Source of the DNA: an uncultured Robiginitomaculum sp.
GTDB lineage: Bacteria; Pseudomonadota; Alphaproteobacteria; Caulobacterales; Maricaulaceae
Assembly (NCBI GenBank): GCA_938003555.1
Contig: CALKXN010000067.1
Coordinates: 1 to 6,837, forward strand
Direction: 5' to 3'
DNA: 6,837 bases
How positions within the stretch are numbered: position 1 is the stretch's first letter; every line of letters starts with the position of its first letter. The notes under the pieces were generated by a model. It was not told where the DNA came from. It made no database searches and saw nothing but the letters and a program-made list of their open reading frames with translations. This document shows positions 1-6,279 of the stretch, piece by piece. A program made the translations under genes and the position numbers.

Positions 1-611
1 TTTTGATCCAGCTCCCATAACGCGCCCGTCAAAGCGAGCTGGCTATTATCGGTGAGCACTTCTTCGACTTCGCCGACTTCGATATTCGCCTCGGACGCAT
101 CAGCATGGGCACTCGCGAGCAAGTAGCTGGTCATATTGGCAAAGACATGCAGGCTAATCACGGAGCTGGCTGCGAGGAGTTCAGAAAATTCGGATTGTTT
201 CGCGCTCGATAATTTACCCTCGAGATTATCTTTCAGCAGCGCAGACAAACCCGTATGATCGGCAAATTGATCCGCAACGACCATGGATGTCGCCAGCGCG
301 CGGCGCAGGGCGTGCAGCACATTGGCCTGAACGGGGCTCATCAATATATCTTCGTCATCCGCCTCTTGGACGCGGTTAATTAGATGCACGCCTTCGGGGC
401 GGGCAGTCGATTTACTGACCAATCCCGGCGTGGTGGACCGAAAGCGGCGGCGCGTACCGATGCCCGAAGAGCGCTCCTTGGCCGGAGCCGCGTTTTTTTG
501 CTTGGCCAAACGCGGCGTGTGGTCAAACCCGTCGAGCAAGCTTTCCGCCGCGCTATATTTCGCGCGGATAAGCTCTTCTTTGACTTCCATAAGATCTGAT
601 GGGTTTGACAT
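1..611 (-). CDS. Uncharacterised protein, third gene of the minus-strand operon; 3' end beyond the left edge
   Basis: An open frame reads leftward from the ATG at 609-611 for 203 codons without a stop and leaves the window, so the C-terminus is missing. The start follows an AGGA Shine-Dalgarno (617-620) with 5 bases of spacing, and that site overlaps the stop codon of the upstream gene (619-621), which suggests translational coupling. Residues 1-28 (MSNPSDLMEVKEEL...) look helical and acidic. Residues 29-75 are low in order, rich in Lys/Arg/Ser/Pro, with a basic patch GTRRRFR at 52-58. Residues 91-172 look like a helical domain (SPVQANVLHALRRAL, then two Ala/Leu/Ser-rich helices), and an acidic stretch (EVGEVEEV) follows near 178-185. 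The helix near 146-170 is only mildly hydrophobic, so I do not call it a membrane span. No signal peptide, catalytic motif or known family is recognised. The operon position is the only functional hint. That it is a real gene is well supported by reading frame, spacing and SD. Confidence 0.8.
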   Translation of the reverse strand, partial: MSNPSDLMEVKEELIRAKYSAAESLLDGFDHTPRLAKQKNAAPAKERSSGIGTRRRFRSTTPGLVSKSTARPEGVHLINRVQEADDEDILMSPVQANVLHALRRALATSMVVADQFADHTGLSALLKDNLEGKLSSAKQSEFSELLAASSVISLHVFANMTSYLLASAHADASEANIEVGEVEEVLTDNSQLALTGALWELDQ

Positions 612-618
612 AATATTC

Positions 619-1743
619 CTATTTGTAACTTAGAATTTTTTTATTGCGGCCAACGACATATTTTCGCACGCCTGTAAATTCGGTCTTCTTTTTTTCCTCG
701 AGCACTTGATAGGCTCCATGCGGCAGTATCAGCGAACGCCGAATTTCTGTCGCGCCGCTATCGGCTTTTGCAAAAGCGGTTTTATCCAGCGCGTAAACTT
801 GGCGCTCGGCATGTTTAAAAATGCCGACTTTTTCTTTGGTGGTGCTTTGCGACACAAGGCTCTCAACAGTCCACGCCAGCGCCCAGTCCAGACCCGCCGC
901 GCCTTGGGCTTGGGCCAGAACATCACGCAGCGGCCCGCGCTGCTCTGTGAAGGCATGGCTGTGCATCGGCCCCAGATGAAAGCGGCGCAGCATTTTAGGG
1001 TGCAGCGTATCAAAATCCTCATCAAAGCCGCGCGCAATCGTCAGCAGGTTTAATCCCGACACGGCCTGCGCCATAAGGTGGCTTTGCACCCGCGGCCAGC
1101 GGCGCTCATCATGGGGGAGCGGACGATAGGATGTATCATCAACTTCCATCAAATATATCACGGGCAAATTGGTCTGGCTGTCATAGGCGGCCCAATGCAC
1201 CAAATAGTGACGGCGTCCGGCTTTGAGATCTTTGCCGACCCAAATAATTTCAGGGTGATTTTGAGACAGGAACAAATCCTGTTTCGCCAGATATTCATAA
1301 TAGATGCGCTGCGAGAGTGCATATTGAAGCTGCGTTGGCGCGCTTTGGTTGGTGAGGATATGATTGATCATATCCTTTTTCAGGCGCTCTTGTGACGGCA
1401 GCGATTTGAGGTGCTTTTTAGCTTGAACCGCATCGGCGGCCATTTGCATAATCTCGCGGTGCACCGGAAATCCGCTATCGGATCTGTCGATGGTAAATTC
1501 CGCTGTCGCCTGCCCGCCCACGCGGTCCGCCATCAAATATTTATAAGACAGCGCCGTGAATGTATTGGACAAAGCCGCGAGATAGCCCTTGAGCATTTTG
1601 GCCTCGGGCGTCGTAATCAGCCTCTCAGCCTTATACAAATCAGCCACTTCGCCAAGATGAACGATGATGCGTTCAAATTTGGCGAAGTACCGGCGTGAGG
1701 CCTGGGCGCTTTTAAGGACTTTGTGGTCGAATGTTAAATCCAC
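619..1743 (-). CDS. Uncharacterised 374-residue cytoplasmic protein, second gene of the minus-strand operon
   Basis: The start is GTG (1741-1743), 8 bases after the stop of the upstream gene. No ATG lies in frame until codon 50, and choosing it would discard a well-formed helical N-terminus. The ribosome site is weak: an AGGG inside the end of the upstream gene lies about 12 bases from the GTG, so expression probably relies on coupling. Residues 1-70 and 95-160 look mostly helical. Residues 165-260 alternate strands and loops, with aromatic patches (EIIWVGKDL near 165-173, YLVHWAAYD near 180-188, VIYLMEVDD near 195-203) and a HSHAF segment at 261-265. The C-terminus is strongly basic (KKK at 351-353, then GRNKKILSYK). 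There is no signal peptide, membrane span or cysteine. I recognise no domain and see no motif that identifies an enzyme. Nucleic-acid or protein binding through the basic tail is only a guess. Confidence 0.85.
   Translation of the reverse strand: MDLTFDHKVLKSAQASRRYFAKFERIIVHLGEVADLYKAERLITTPEAKMLKGYLAALSNTFTALSYKYLMADRVGGQATAEFTIDRSDSGFPVHREIMQMAADAVQAKKHLKSLPSQERLKKDMINHILTNQSAPTQLQYALSQRIYYEYLAKQDLFLSQNHPEIIWVGKDLKAGRRHYLVHWAAYDSQTNLPVIYLMEVDDTSYRPLPHDERRWPRVQSHLMAQAVSGLNLLTIARGFDEDFDTLHPKMLRRFHLGPMHSHAFTEQRGPLRDVLAQAQGAAGLDWALAWTVESLVSQSTTKEKVGIFKHAERQVYALDKTAFAKADSGATEIRRSLILPHGAYQVLEEKKKTEFTGVRKYVVGRNKKILSYK
1355..1380 (+). repeat. Hairpin with T-run, antisense within the 374-residue gene
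   Basis: Read on the plus strand, AGGATATGA and TCATATCCT form perfect 9-base arms around a TTGA loop, and the sequence runs on to a total of five Ts (1376-1380). The shape is that of a weak intrinsic terminator for plus-strand transcripts, but the stem is AT-rich. It lies wholly within the minus-strand coding sequence (residues around KKDMINHIL), so it may be a coincidence of coding. No plus-strand gene ends nearby. Confidence 0.35.
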
Positions 1744-1751
1744 GCGTCGGT

Positions 1752-2837
1752 CTAACCCTGACCCTGCCCGTAAGCATTTTTATCATGCATCTCGACAATC
1801 TTCTCAAAGCGGCGAGCAAAACGTTCATCGGCTTTGACTTTCTCTTCGAGAACCTTGCGGGCAAAAACGATGTGGTCTTCATGGGACTCCATCATATCGG
1901 CCATACGGTTATTTGTCGCTGCGCCAATCGCCGCCATCGCCACTTGGGCTTCTTTATCCGTCGCCACGCCAATCTCATTGATCTGGTGCGCCACTTCTTG
2001 CTGCTGCGCTGTTTTCAAAGATTTCGACAAGGCATCATAAAGCACGACGCGCTGTTTCGTGTCGGTCTGGAGTTTATTGATCAGCACCATTTGCGTTGCC
2101 GCTTGGTTCTGAAGACTATCCAGCCAGGTTTTACCCTTTTCAATATAACGCTCCAGCGTTTGGCTTTTCGCCAGTTGAACCTGCTCGGCTTGGGCTAGCT
2201 CATTATATTGCGAGTTCACAGCCGCAAGCTCTGATTCAATGACAGAGCGCGCTTTGGGCGCGGTTGTTGCCGCGAGTTTATTTTCCAGCTCAATAATACG
2301 CGGGTCGAGGGCCAATAAGTCCGCTTTAATCTGCTCCAGCGCATTTACTGCCGCTTCACGGTCCGTCAGCGTCGTCGCAAGATTGGCTTGAACCTGCTCT
2401 TTATGACTTTCGAGGGCGTTGAGCTGATCGGTGAGCATGATCTCGATTGTATTCGACTTGCTGATTAAATCTTGCAACTTGTCCTCAATCGAGGCGACGC
2501 GGATACGCTCTTGGCGCATCATCTCGGCGCGCTTCTTAGAGAAGACACCGACGAATTTTTCCCAACCCGTTTTTGACCGCATCGAGTCAAAGTCTTTGGA
2601 AAAACCTGACGTCACATCATCAAGACCAAGGATCAACTCAGCGATATTGGCATTCATGGCTTCGGCATGTGAATGCACATCATCAAGTGATGCATTTTCA
2701 ATATCGAGCGTAACATCCGTGCCCTGCGCCATTTTCGCTCTGGCCGTATTTATACGCGTTGATAATTCGGCCACGCGCGATTGCGACTCCGCGACTTGTT
2801 TTCTGGATTCTTCGATTTGTGCTTCGAAACTGGACAT
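1752..2837 (-). CDS. Long coiled-coil protein of 361 residues, first gene of the minus-strand operon; function unknown
   Basis: The ATG at 2835-2837 is preceded by a strong AAGGGGG Shine-Dalgarno with 6 bases of spacing, and this decides the start. The protein is almost entirely predicted helix: only two prolines (P179, P194), two tryptophans (W92, W239) and no cysteine. Heptad-like stretches cover about residues 1-35, 105-175 and 180-350, including a segment rich in Gln/Lys/Thr near 225-280 (ERYIEKGKTWLDSLQNQAA, then KLQTDTKQRVVLYDAL). A shorter segment, GWEKFVGVFSKKRAEMM at 91-107, separates the N-terminal part from the long coiled coil. There is no signal peptide or membrane anchor, so a cytoplasmic structural or scaffold role is plausible. 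The all-helical build broadly resembles proteins such as the TelA/toxic-anion-resistance family, but I see no diagnostic motif and do not assign it there. It heads a three-gene operon divergent from a polysaccharide cluster. Confidence 0.88.
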   Translation of the reverse strand: MSSFEAQIEESRKQVAESQSRVAELSTRINTARAKMAQGTDVTLDIENASLDDVHSHAEAMNANIAELILGLDDVTSGFSKDFDSMRSKTGWEKFVGVFSKKRAEMMRQERIRVASIEDKLQDLISKSNTIEIMLTDQLNALESHKEQVQANLATTLTDREAAVNALEQIKADLLALDPRIIELENKLAATTAPKARSVIESELAAVNSQYNELAQAEQVQLAKSQTLERYIEKGKTWLDSLQNQAATQMVLINKLQTDTKQRVVLYDALSKSLKTAQQQEVAHQINEIGVATDKEAQVAMAAIGAATNNRMADMMESHEDHIVFARKVLEEKVKADERFARRFEKIVEMHDKNAYGQGQG

Positions 2838-2843
2838 CAGTTA

Positions 2844-2850
2844 CCCCCTT
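2844..2850 (-). promoter_or_regulatory. Strong ribosome binding site of the coiled-coil gene
   Basis: On the minus strand the sequence reads AAGGGGG followed by TAACTG and the ATG at 2837. It is the strongest SD of the minus-strand block, much better than those of the two genes that follow. This fits the first gene of an operon and fixes its start. Confidence 0.75.
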
Positions 2851-2856
2851 TATGTT

Positions 2857-2892
2857 ATTATATATATGTAGTGTCTTTGGGCGGCTTTTCAA
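2857..2892 (-). promoter_or_regulatory. Tentative promoter region of the minus-strand operon
   Basis: On the minus strand a TTGAAA (2892-2887) lies upstream of an alternating AT tract, TACATATATATAAT (2870-2857), that offers several -10-like hexamers. No pairing has both good spacing and a good -10: spacing 16 gives TACATA, while the perfect TATAAT is 24 bases away. A start from TATAAT would leave a leader of only about 13 bases. Something here probably drives the operon, but the exact elements are uncertain. Confidence 0.25.
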
Positions 2893-2930
2893 TCGTTATA
2901 AGGTCGATTTTCGGCGCTAAATGTACGATT

Positions 2931-2944
2931 TTTGAACCTTTGAA
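2931..2944. repeat. Short direct repeat TTTGAA-N2-TTTGAA
   Basis: Two TTTGAA copies (2931-2936 and 2939-2944) are offset by 8 bases, immediately before a short palindrome. They lie about 100 bases upstream of the coiled-coil gene's start. They could be part of an operator, but repeats this short also arise by chance in AT-rich DNA. Confidence 0.3.
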
Positions 2945-2946
2945 GT

Positions 2947-2957
2947 TTCTCTGAGAA
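2947..2957. repeat. Short palindrome TTCTC-T-GAGAA
   Basis: Five-base arms around a single central base form a perfect inverted repeat, just after the TTTGAA pair. The size and position would suit a dimeric regulator, but no family is indicated and chance is a real alternative. Confidence 0.3.
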
Positions 2958-3090
2958 GGGCTCACTTTATAGTAAGGCGTTCTTTAACGCGCCGCAGCAC
3001 ACATTATCTCAATATTTTAAACGTGCTCATTAAGACTTATTTTTCCTAAAAATTTGGGTTTTTGTTAAAACAGTCAAAATCAACCTGCCG

Positions 3091-3098
3091 TTAACCAT
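3091..3098 (+). promoter_or_regulatory. TTAACCAT motif, candidate CtrA-type site
   Basis: A single exact TTAACCAT lies 132 bases upstream of the sugar transferase start. From established knowledge, alphaproteobacterial CtrA binds TTAA-N7-TTAA, and an 8-base TTAACCAT form has also been associated with CtrA-controlled genes. No second TTAA sits 7 bases away here. The nearest TTAA pair in the region (3017-3020 and 3030-3033) is spaced by 9. The motif is therefore suggestive only. If real, it would tie the polysaccharide operon, or the divergent one, to the cell cycle. Confidence 0.35.
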
Positions 3099-3229
3099 AG
3101 CCTTCCTGCAGTGTTTCAAAATGGGTCAATTTACCCCCACCCAGCTTTGCAATCTCATCAAATTAAATACAGCGCGTTTACGGGATGTTTTCAATAATGT
3201 GGTATCAGTTTTAAAAAATGGCGGGATAA

Positions 3230-4813
3230 ATGAAACCAGTACCTCACACAAAACGCGTTGCACAATTTGCGCGAAAGAAGCCTCAATCACGCAAGGTTGA
3301 AACGCTGGACGAGTTTTCAGCGCGCACCAATGCGCCTGCGCCCAAGGCTGCGGAGAAGACAGCAAATGGCCGCGCGCGCGTTCCAGTCGCAGATATAAAT
3401 TTCCCTGAAAAGCAGATGAGTAAAGCGGCCCTTAAGTCCGCCCTACGCCTGCTTGATGGCATTATCGTGACGGCTGTTATCGTCATTGTCATTTGGAATT
3501 CATATGTAGGTTTGAACGGCAACACGATTATCGCCCCGCTCTCGGCTGGCCTGCTCGGAACAGGCGCCTTCGGTCTGGCGCTATGGGCCATGCGCGCGCA
3601 CGATTTCCCTGCGTCAGAAACCTACTCAAAACATTTAAAGACGGTTTTAATGGCGAGCCTCGCCGCGATGGGCATTTGGCTGTCTGTTGCGCTCATTGTG
3701 CGCCCGGATACGTTCTCACCTGACGCGCTCGCCATCGCCGGACTTTTAGCGACCGCCGCACTGGTTTTGACACATAGCCTTTATTATGGACAGGTGCGCC
3801 GCCTTTATAATCAAGGTCAGCTCATGCCGACGATTGTTATGCTGGGCGCGACCGAAGGCGCGCGCCGCCTGATCGAAGAAAATGCCCGGACGCGTGAACT
3901 CAATATCCTCGCTATATTTGATGATCGACTGTCGCGCGCACCCCACAATATTCACGGCGTGCCTGTTGTTGGCGATGTCGAAGACCTTATGGCATGGAAC
4001 GCTTTGCCCTATATTGATCGCATCGTCGTTGCCTTGCCCGGCCTCGCAGAGGAACGCAAGGCGGCCTATGTGAAACAGGTCCACCTATTACCAAACCGTA
4101 TTGCGTTCATTGATGATGAATTTGAAACGCTTGATCACGTTAAACAGCGCCTGACCCGTATTGCTAATATTGGCCTTCGTGAAGTCACAGGAAAGCCAAA
4201 ATCCGGCCTACATACGCTGATAAAACGCGTCATGGATATCTCTGTTTCCGCAACGCTATTGATTTTAGGCGCGCCGTTCTTGGGCCTTCTCGCCTTAGCC
4301 ATTAAATTGACGAGTCCTGGCCCAGCTTTGTTTAAACAGCCGCGCCACGGATTTAACAACCGCGTTTTCCATGTCTATAAATTCCGCTCTATGCGAAATG
4401 ATATGGCCGATAGCGAAGCCCGGCAGCAAACTCAGGCCGGAGATGCACGCGTTACGAAAATTGGCCGCATCATTCGCAAGACATCTATTGATGAGTTGCC
4501 GCAGCTTTGGAACGTGCTCAAAGGCGACATGTCTTTAGTTGGCCCCCGCCCGCATGCCGTGGGCATGCGCACCGAGGGCAAAAGCTCTATGGAACTGGTG
4601 AGCGATTACGCCCATCGTCACAAAGTAAAGCCGGGCATGACAGGTTGGGCGCAGATCAATGGATCGCGCGGGCCGCTGCATAACCGCGAAGATGTTGCAC
4701 GCCGCGTAAAACTGGATGTTGATTACATCGAATCCAGCAATGTGTTCTTCGATATTATGATCATGCTTAAAACCATCCCCTGCCTGCTCGGTGATAGCGA
4801 GAACATTCGTTAA
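3230..4813 (+). CDS. hfsE: Polyprenyl-phosphate hexose-1-phosphate transferase (WcaJ/PssY/HfsE type), initiating enzyme of polysaccharide synthesis
   Basis: It would transfer hexose-1-phosphate (often glucose-1-P from UDP-glucose) to undecaprenyl phosphate in the inner membrane, the first step of repeat-unit assembly. A basic, disordered N-terminus (residues 1-72) precedes four membrane segments near 76-93, 100-121, 137-157 and 164-185. A Rossmann-like CoA-binding-type domain spans about 200-300 (TIVMLGATEGARRLI). The catalytic sugar transferase domain covers 328-527: membrane helix 336-360, then SPGPALFKQPRHG, the VYKFRSM block at 382-388, the family's essential Asp-Glu pair D421-E422 in TSIDELPQLWNVLKGDMSLVGPRP, and KPGMTGWAQINGSRG at 467-481. 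All key residues seem intact, and 527 residues is near or slightly above the usual length. A GGGA site only 3 bases from the ATG is a poor SD; M63 is an alternative start that would still keep all membrane segments. The symbol rests on gene order. PssY/PssZ-type paralogues share the same fold, so the exact orthologue is uncertain. Confidence 0.93.
   Translation: MKPVPHTKRVAQFARKKPQSRKVETLDEFSARTNAPAPKAAEKTANGRARVPVADINFPEKQMSKAALKSALRLLDGIIVTAVIVIVIWNSYVGLNGNTIIAPLSAGLLGTGAFGLALWAMRAHDFPASETYSKHLKTVLMASLAAMGIWLSVALIVRPDTFSPDALAIAGLLATAALVLTHSLYYGQVRRLYNQGQLMPTIVMLGATEGARRLIEENARTRELNILAIFDDRLSRAPHNIHGVPVVGDVEDLMAWNALPYIDRIVVALPGLAEERKAAYVKQVHLLPNRIAFIDDEFETLDHVKQRLTRIANIGLREVTGKPKSGLHTLIKRVMDISVSATLLILGAPFLGLLALAIKLTSPGPALFKQPRHGFNNRVFHVYKFRSMRNDMADSEARQQTQAGDARVTKIGRIIRKTSIDELPQLWNVLKGDMSLVGPRPHAVGMRTEGKSSMELVSDYAHRHKVKPGMTGWAQINGSRGPLHNREDVARRVKLDVDYIESSNVFFDIMIMLKTIPCLLGDSENIR
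4551..4569. repeat. GC-rich inverted repeat inside the sugar transferase gene
   Basis: CGCATGCC and GGCATGCG form perfect 8-base arms around a GTG loop. It encodes the segment just after the conserved GPRP motif (residues PHAVGM). No T-run follows, so it is not a terminator. Coding constraint is the simplest explanation, though a strong mRNA hairpin would form here. Confidence 0.4.
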
Positions 4814-4815
4814 TT

Positions 4816-6279
4816 ATGACCATATGGCGACAAATGATGGGATATATCCCAGTCAACTTGGCTAACTTAATCGTTAGCTTTGGGGGATTGGTGATTTTAA
4901 CCCGGCTGCTAGATGATGCTCAATTTGGGCGATATGCCCTTGTCATGGTCAGCATACAGATGGTTCACACCTTGCTGTTTACCTGGATGGAAGCCGCTAT
5001 GGAGCGCTACCATGCCCGGGCTGTGCGTGAAGGCCAGTTAGAAAACCTGCTTAAAACATTATACACATTGGGGGCCATATTCTCGACTTTGGGTTTGGTT
5101 CTCTTTTTGACGATTGTGTACTTCCTGCCGATTGGTCAGGACATGAAAACAGTTCTCAGCTTTGCGTTGGCATCGACATGTTTGCAAACGACAATGCGCA
5201 TGGGGTTTGAGGCGCATAAAGCGGCGGATCGTGTCACGCGATATTCAACACTTTATTCCGCGCAGCTCATGTTGAGCTTTACGATTGGCATTCTTCTAAT
5301 TTTACTTACGCCATTGCGCGAAGCGGGACCCTTTGTAGGCCTCATCATTGGTAATGCGATTGTCTTACTGATTGACTTACCCTTCATGATCAAGCGCATG
5401 AAAGGCGGCAGTTTTCAGAAAAAGGAAACGAAAAACTTTGTTCTTTATGGCCTCCCAATATGCTTTTCATTAGTACTGGAATCAGCCTTATCATCGTCAG
5501 ACCGATTTATTATTGCCTATCTTTTGACCGATGCGGATGTGGGGCAATATTCAGCAGGCTATGGTCTTGCGAACCGCGCCATAGACGTTATTTTCATTTG
5601 GATTGGCCTTGCGGTTACGCCTCATCTTGTCCGGACACTTGAAGGCTCGGGGCTGAAGGAATGCCTTAAAGAGCTTAAGTCCTACGGCGCTATTCTCTTA
5701 CTGGTCACTATGCCGGCTGCAGCGGGCCTTGGCCTGGTTGCGCAGCCCATGTCACTTTTACTTGGCCCAGACGTGCGCGAAGTCGGCGGACAGATCATTC
5801 CGTGGATTGTCGGCGCAGGCGTCATAAATGGTATGATTTCTTATTATATTCAGCGCGCCTTTATGCTCGGTGGAAAAACAATCATGCTGCCGGTTGCGAT
5901 GATATCGCCTATGATCCTCAACATCATTCTTAACTTTGCCTTATTACCAAAATTTGGAATTATGGGCGCGGTCTATGCAACCCTAATTTCTTATGGGTTT
6001 GGCGTTGTCATCGCCTTCCTGATGGCGCGCCGTTACTTCCCCCTCCCCCTCCCGTGGGAAGCCTTCTTAAAATGTAGCCTTGGCTGCGCGGCTATGGCTG
6101 CAGGCGTTTTAGCTTTGCCGCTCTCTGAGCAGATCAATCCCGTCCTTGAGGTTGTCATTAAAGGCGGCGTCGGCGCGAGCATTTATTGCACCATTGTTTA
6201 CATGACCAATGCTGCCGATTGCCGGTCTATTATTCGCGACATGACCTCTCGTTTCTCTCGCAAAACCGTGGAGGTTTAG
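4816..6279 (+). CDS. hfsF: Wzx-type lipid-linked oligosaccharide flippase (MOP superfamily)
   Basis: This 487-residue inner-membrane protein would move the undecaprenyl-diphosphate-linked repeat unit from the cytoplasmic to the periplasmic face. About 12-14 hydrophobic helices are visible, for example near 13-31, 84-104, 112-130, 147-167, 172-192, 252-275, 290-312, 325-345, 355-378, 383-404, 416-435 and 446-465. The N-terminal pattern (VILTRLLDDAQFGRYALV at 26-43) and the segment LLPKFGIMGAVYATLISYG at 376-394 are typical of the polysaccharide transporter family, as is the length. The ATG lies 2 bases after the stop of the upstream gene with no good SD, so it is probably translationally coupled. 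It sits between the initiating transferase and a glycosyltransferase, as hfsF does in Caulobacter. Flippase family membership is well supported. The holdfast symbol depends on gene order. Confidence 0.92.
   Translation: MTIWRQMMGYIPVNLANLIVSFGGLVILTRLLDDAQFGRYALVMVSIQMVHTLLFTWMEAAMERYHARAVREGQLENLLKTLYTLGAIFSTLGLVLFLTIVYFLPIGQDMKTVLSFALASTCLQTTMRMGFEAHKAADRVTRYSTLYSAQLMLSFTIGILLILLTPLREAGPFVGLIIGNAIVLLIDLPFMIKRMKGGSFQKKETKNFVLYGLPICFSLVLESALSSSDRFIIAYLLTDADVGQYSAGYGLANRAIDVIFIWIGLAVTPHLVRTLEGSGLKECLKELKSYGAILLLVTMPAAAGLGLVAQPMSLLLGPDVREVGGQIIPWIVGAGVINGMISYYIQRAFMLGGKTIMLPVAMISPMILNIILNFALLPKFGIMGAVYATLISYGFGVVIAFLMARRYFPLPLPWEAFLKCSLGCAAMAAGVLALPLSEQINPVLEVVIKGGVGASIYCTIVYMTNAADCRSIIRDMTSRFSRKTVEV
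6270..6274 (+). promoter_or_regulatory. Ribosome binding site of the glycosyltransferase gene, inside the flippase gene
   Basis: GGAGG lies 5 bases before the ATG at 6280 and within the last codons of the flippase gene. The flippase stop TAG abuts the ATG directly (TAGATG). The strong site fixes the start and points to one polycistronic message. Confidence 0.8.

Larger units (their letters stand above)
2838..3229. other. Divergent intergenic region, 392 bases, AT-rich
   Basis: This stretch separates two outward-pointing operons and must hold both promoters. It contains no convincing gene. It is clearly more AT-rich than the flanking genes and has seven TTAA tetramers, one of them inside a TTAACCAT motif. 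Other visible structure includes a short near-perfect palindrome, a pair of TTTGAA repeats, and two copies of TTACCCCC (2841-2848 and 3131-3138), the first of which is the complement of the ribosome site of the coiled-coil gene. I found no clear -35/-10 pair for the plus-strand operon, and no hairpin with a T-run that would suggest a terminator or riboswitch. Confidence 0.7.

Noticed and set aside
706..1698. Several plus-strand open frames of 95-115 codons opposite the 374-residue gene
   Set aside because: They lie antisense to a well-supported gene, lack ribosome sites and have unnatural compositions, as expected for shadow frames in GC-rich codons.
1752..2837. Assignment of the coiled-coil protein to the TelA/toxic anion resistance family
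   Set aside because: Only the general all-helical character is similar; no diagnostic motif could be identified by eye.
1731..2871. Plus-strand open frames of 155 and 146 codons opposite the coiled-coil gene
   Set aside because: Antisense shadows of a gene with a strong SD and coherent helical protein; no family resemblance seen.
3017..3033. Pair of TTAA tetramers as a full CtrA box
   Set aside because: The spacing is 9 bases, not the 7 required by the TTAA-N7-TTAA consensus.
3085..3140. A 12-codon minus-strand frame starting with TTG behind a GGGGGTAAA ribosome-like site, a possible leader peptide
   Set aside because: TTG start, very short, no amino-acid bias typical of attenuator peptides, and no attenuator hairpins follow.
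3218..3229. Mini-frame ATG GCG GGA TAA ending directly before the transferase ATG
   Set aside because: Three codons with no ribosome site; most likely chance, and its GGGA is better read as the weak SD of the real gene.
3126..3365. Minus-strand 79-codon frame spanning the intergenic region and the start of the transferase gene
   Set aside because: It overlaps the transferase N-terminus antisense and has no convincing start signal or protein features.
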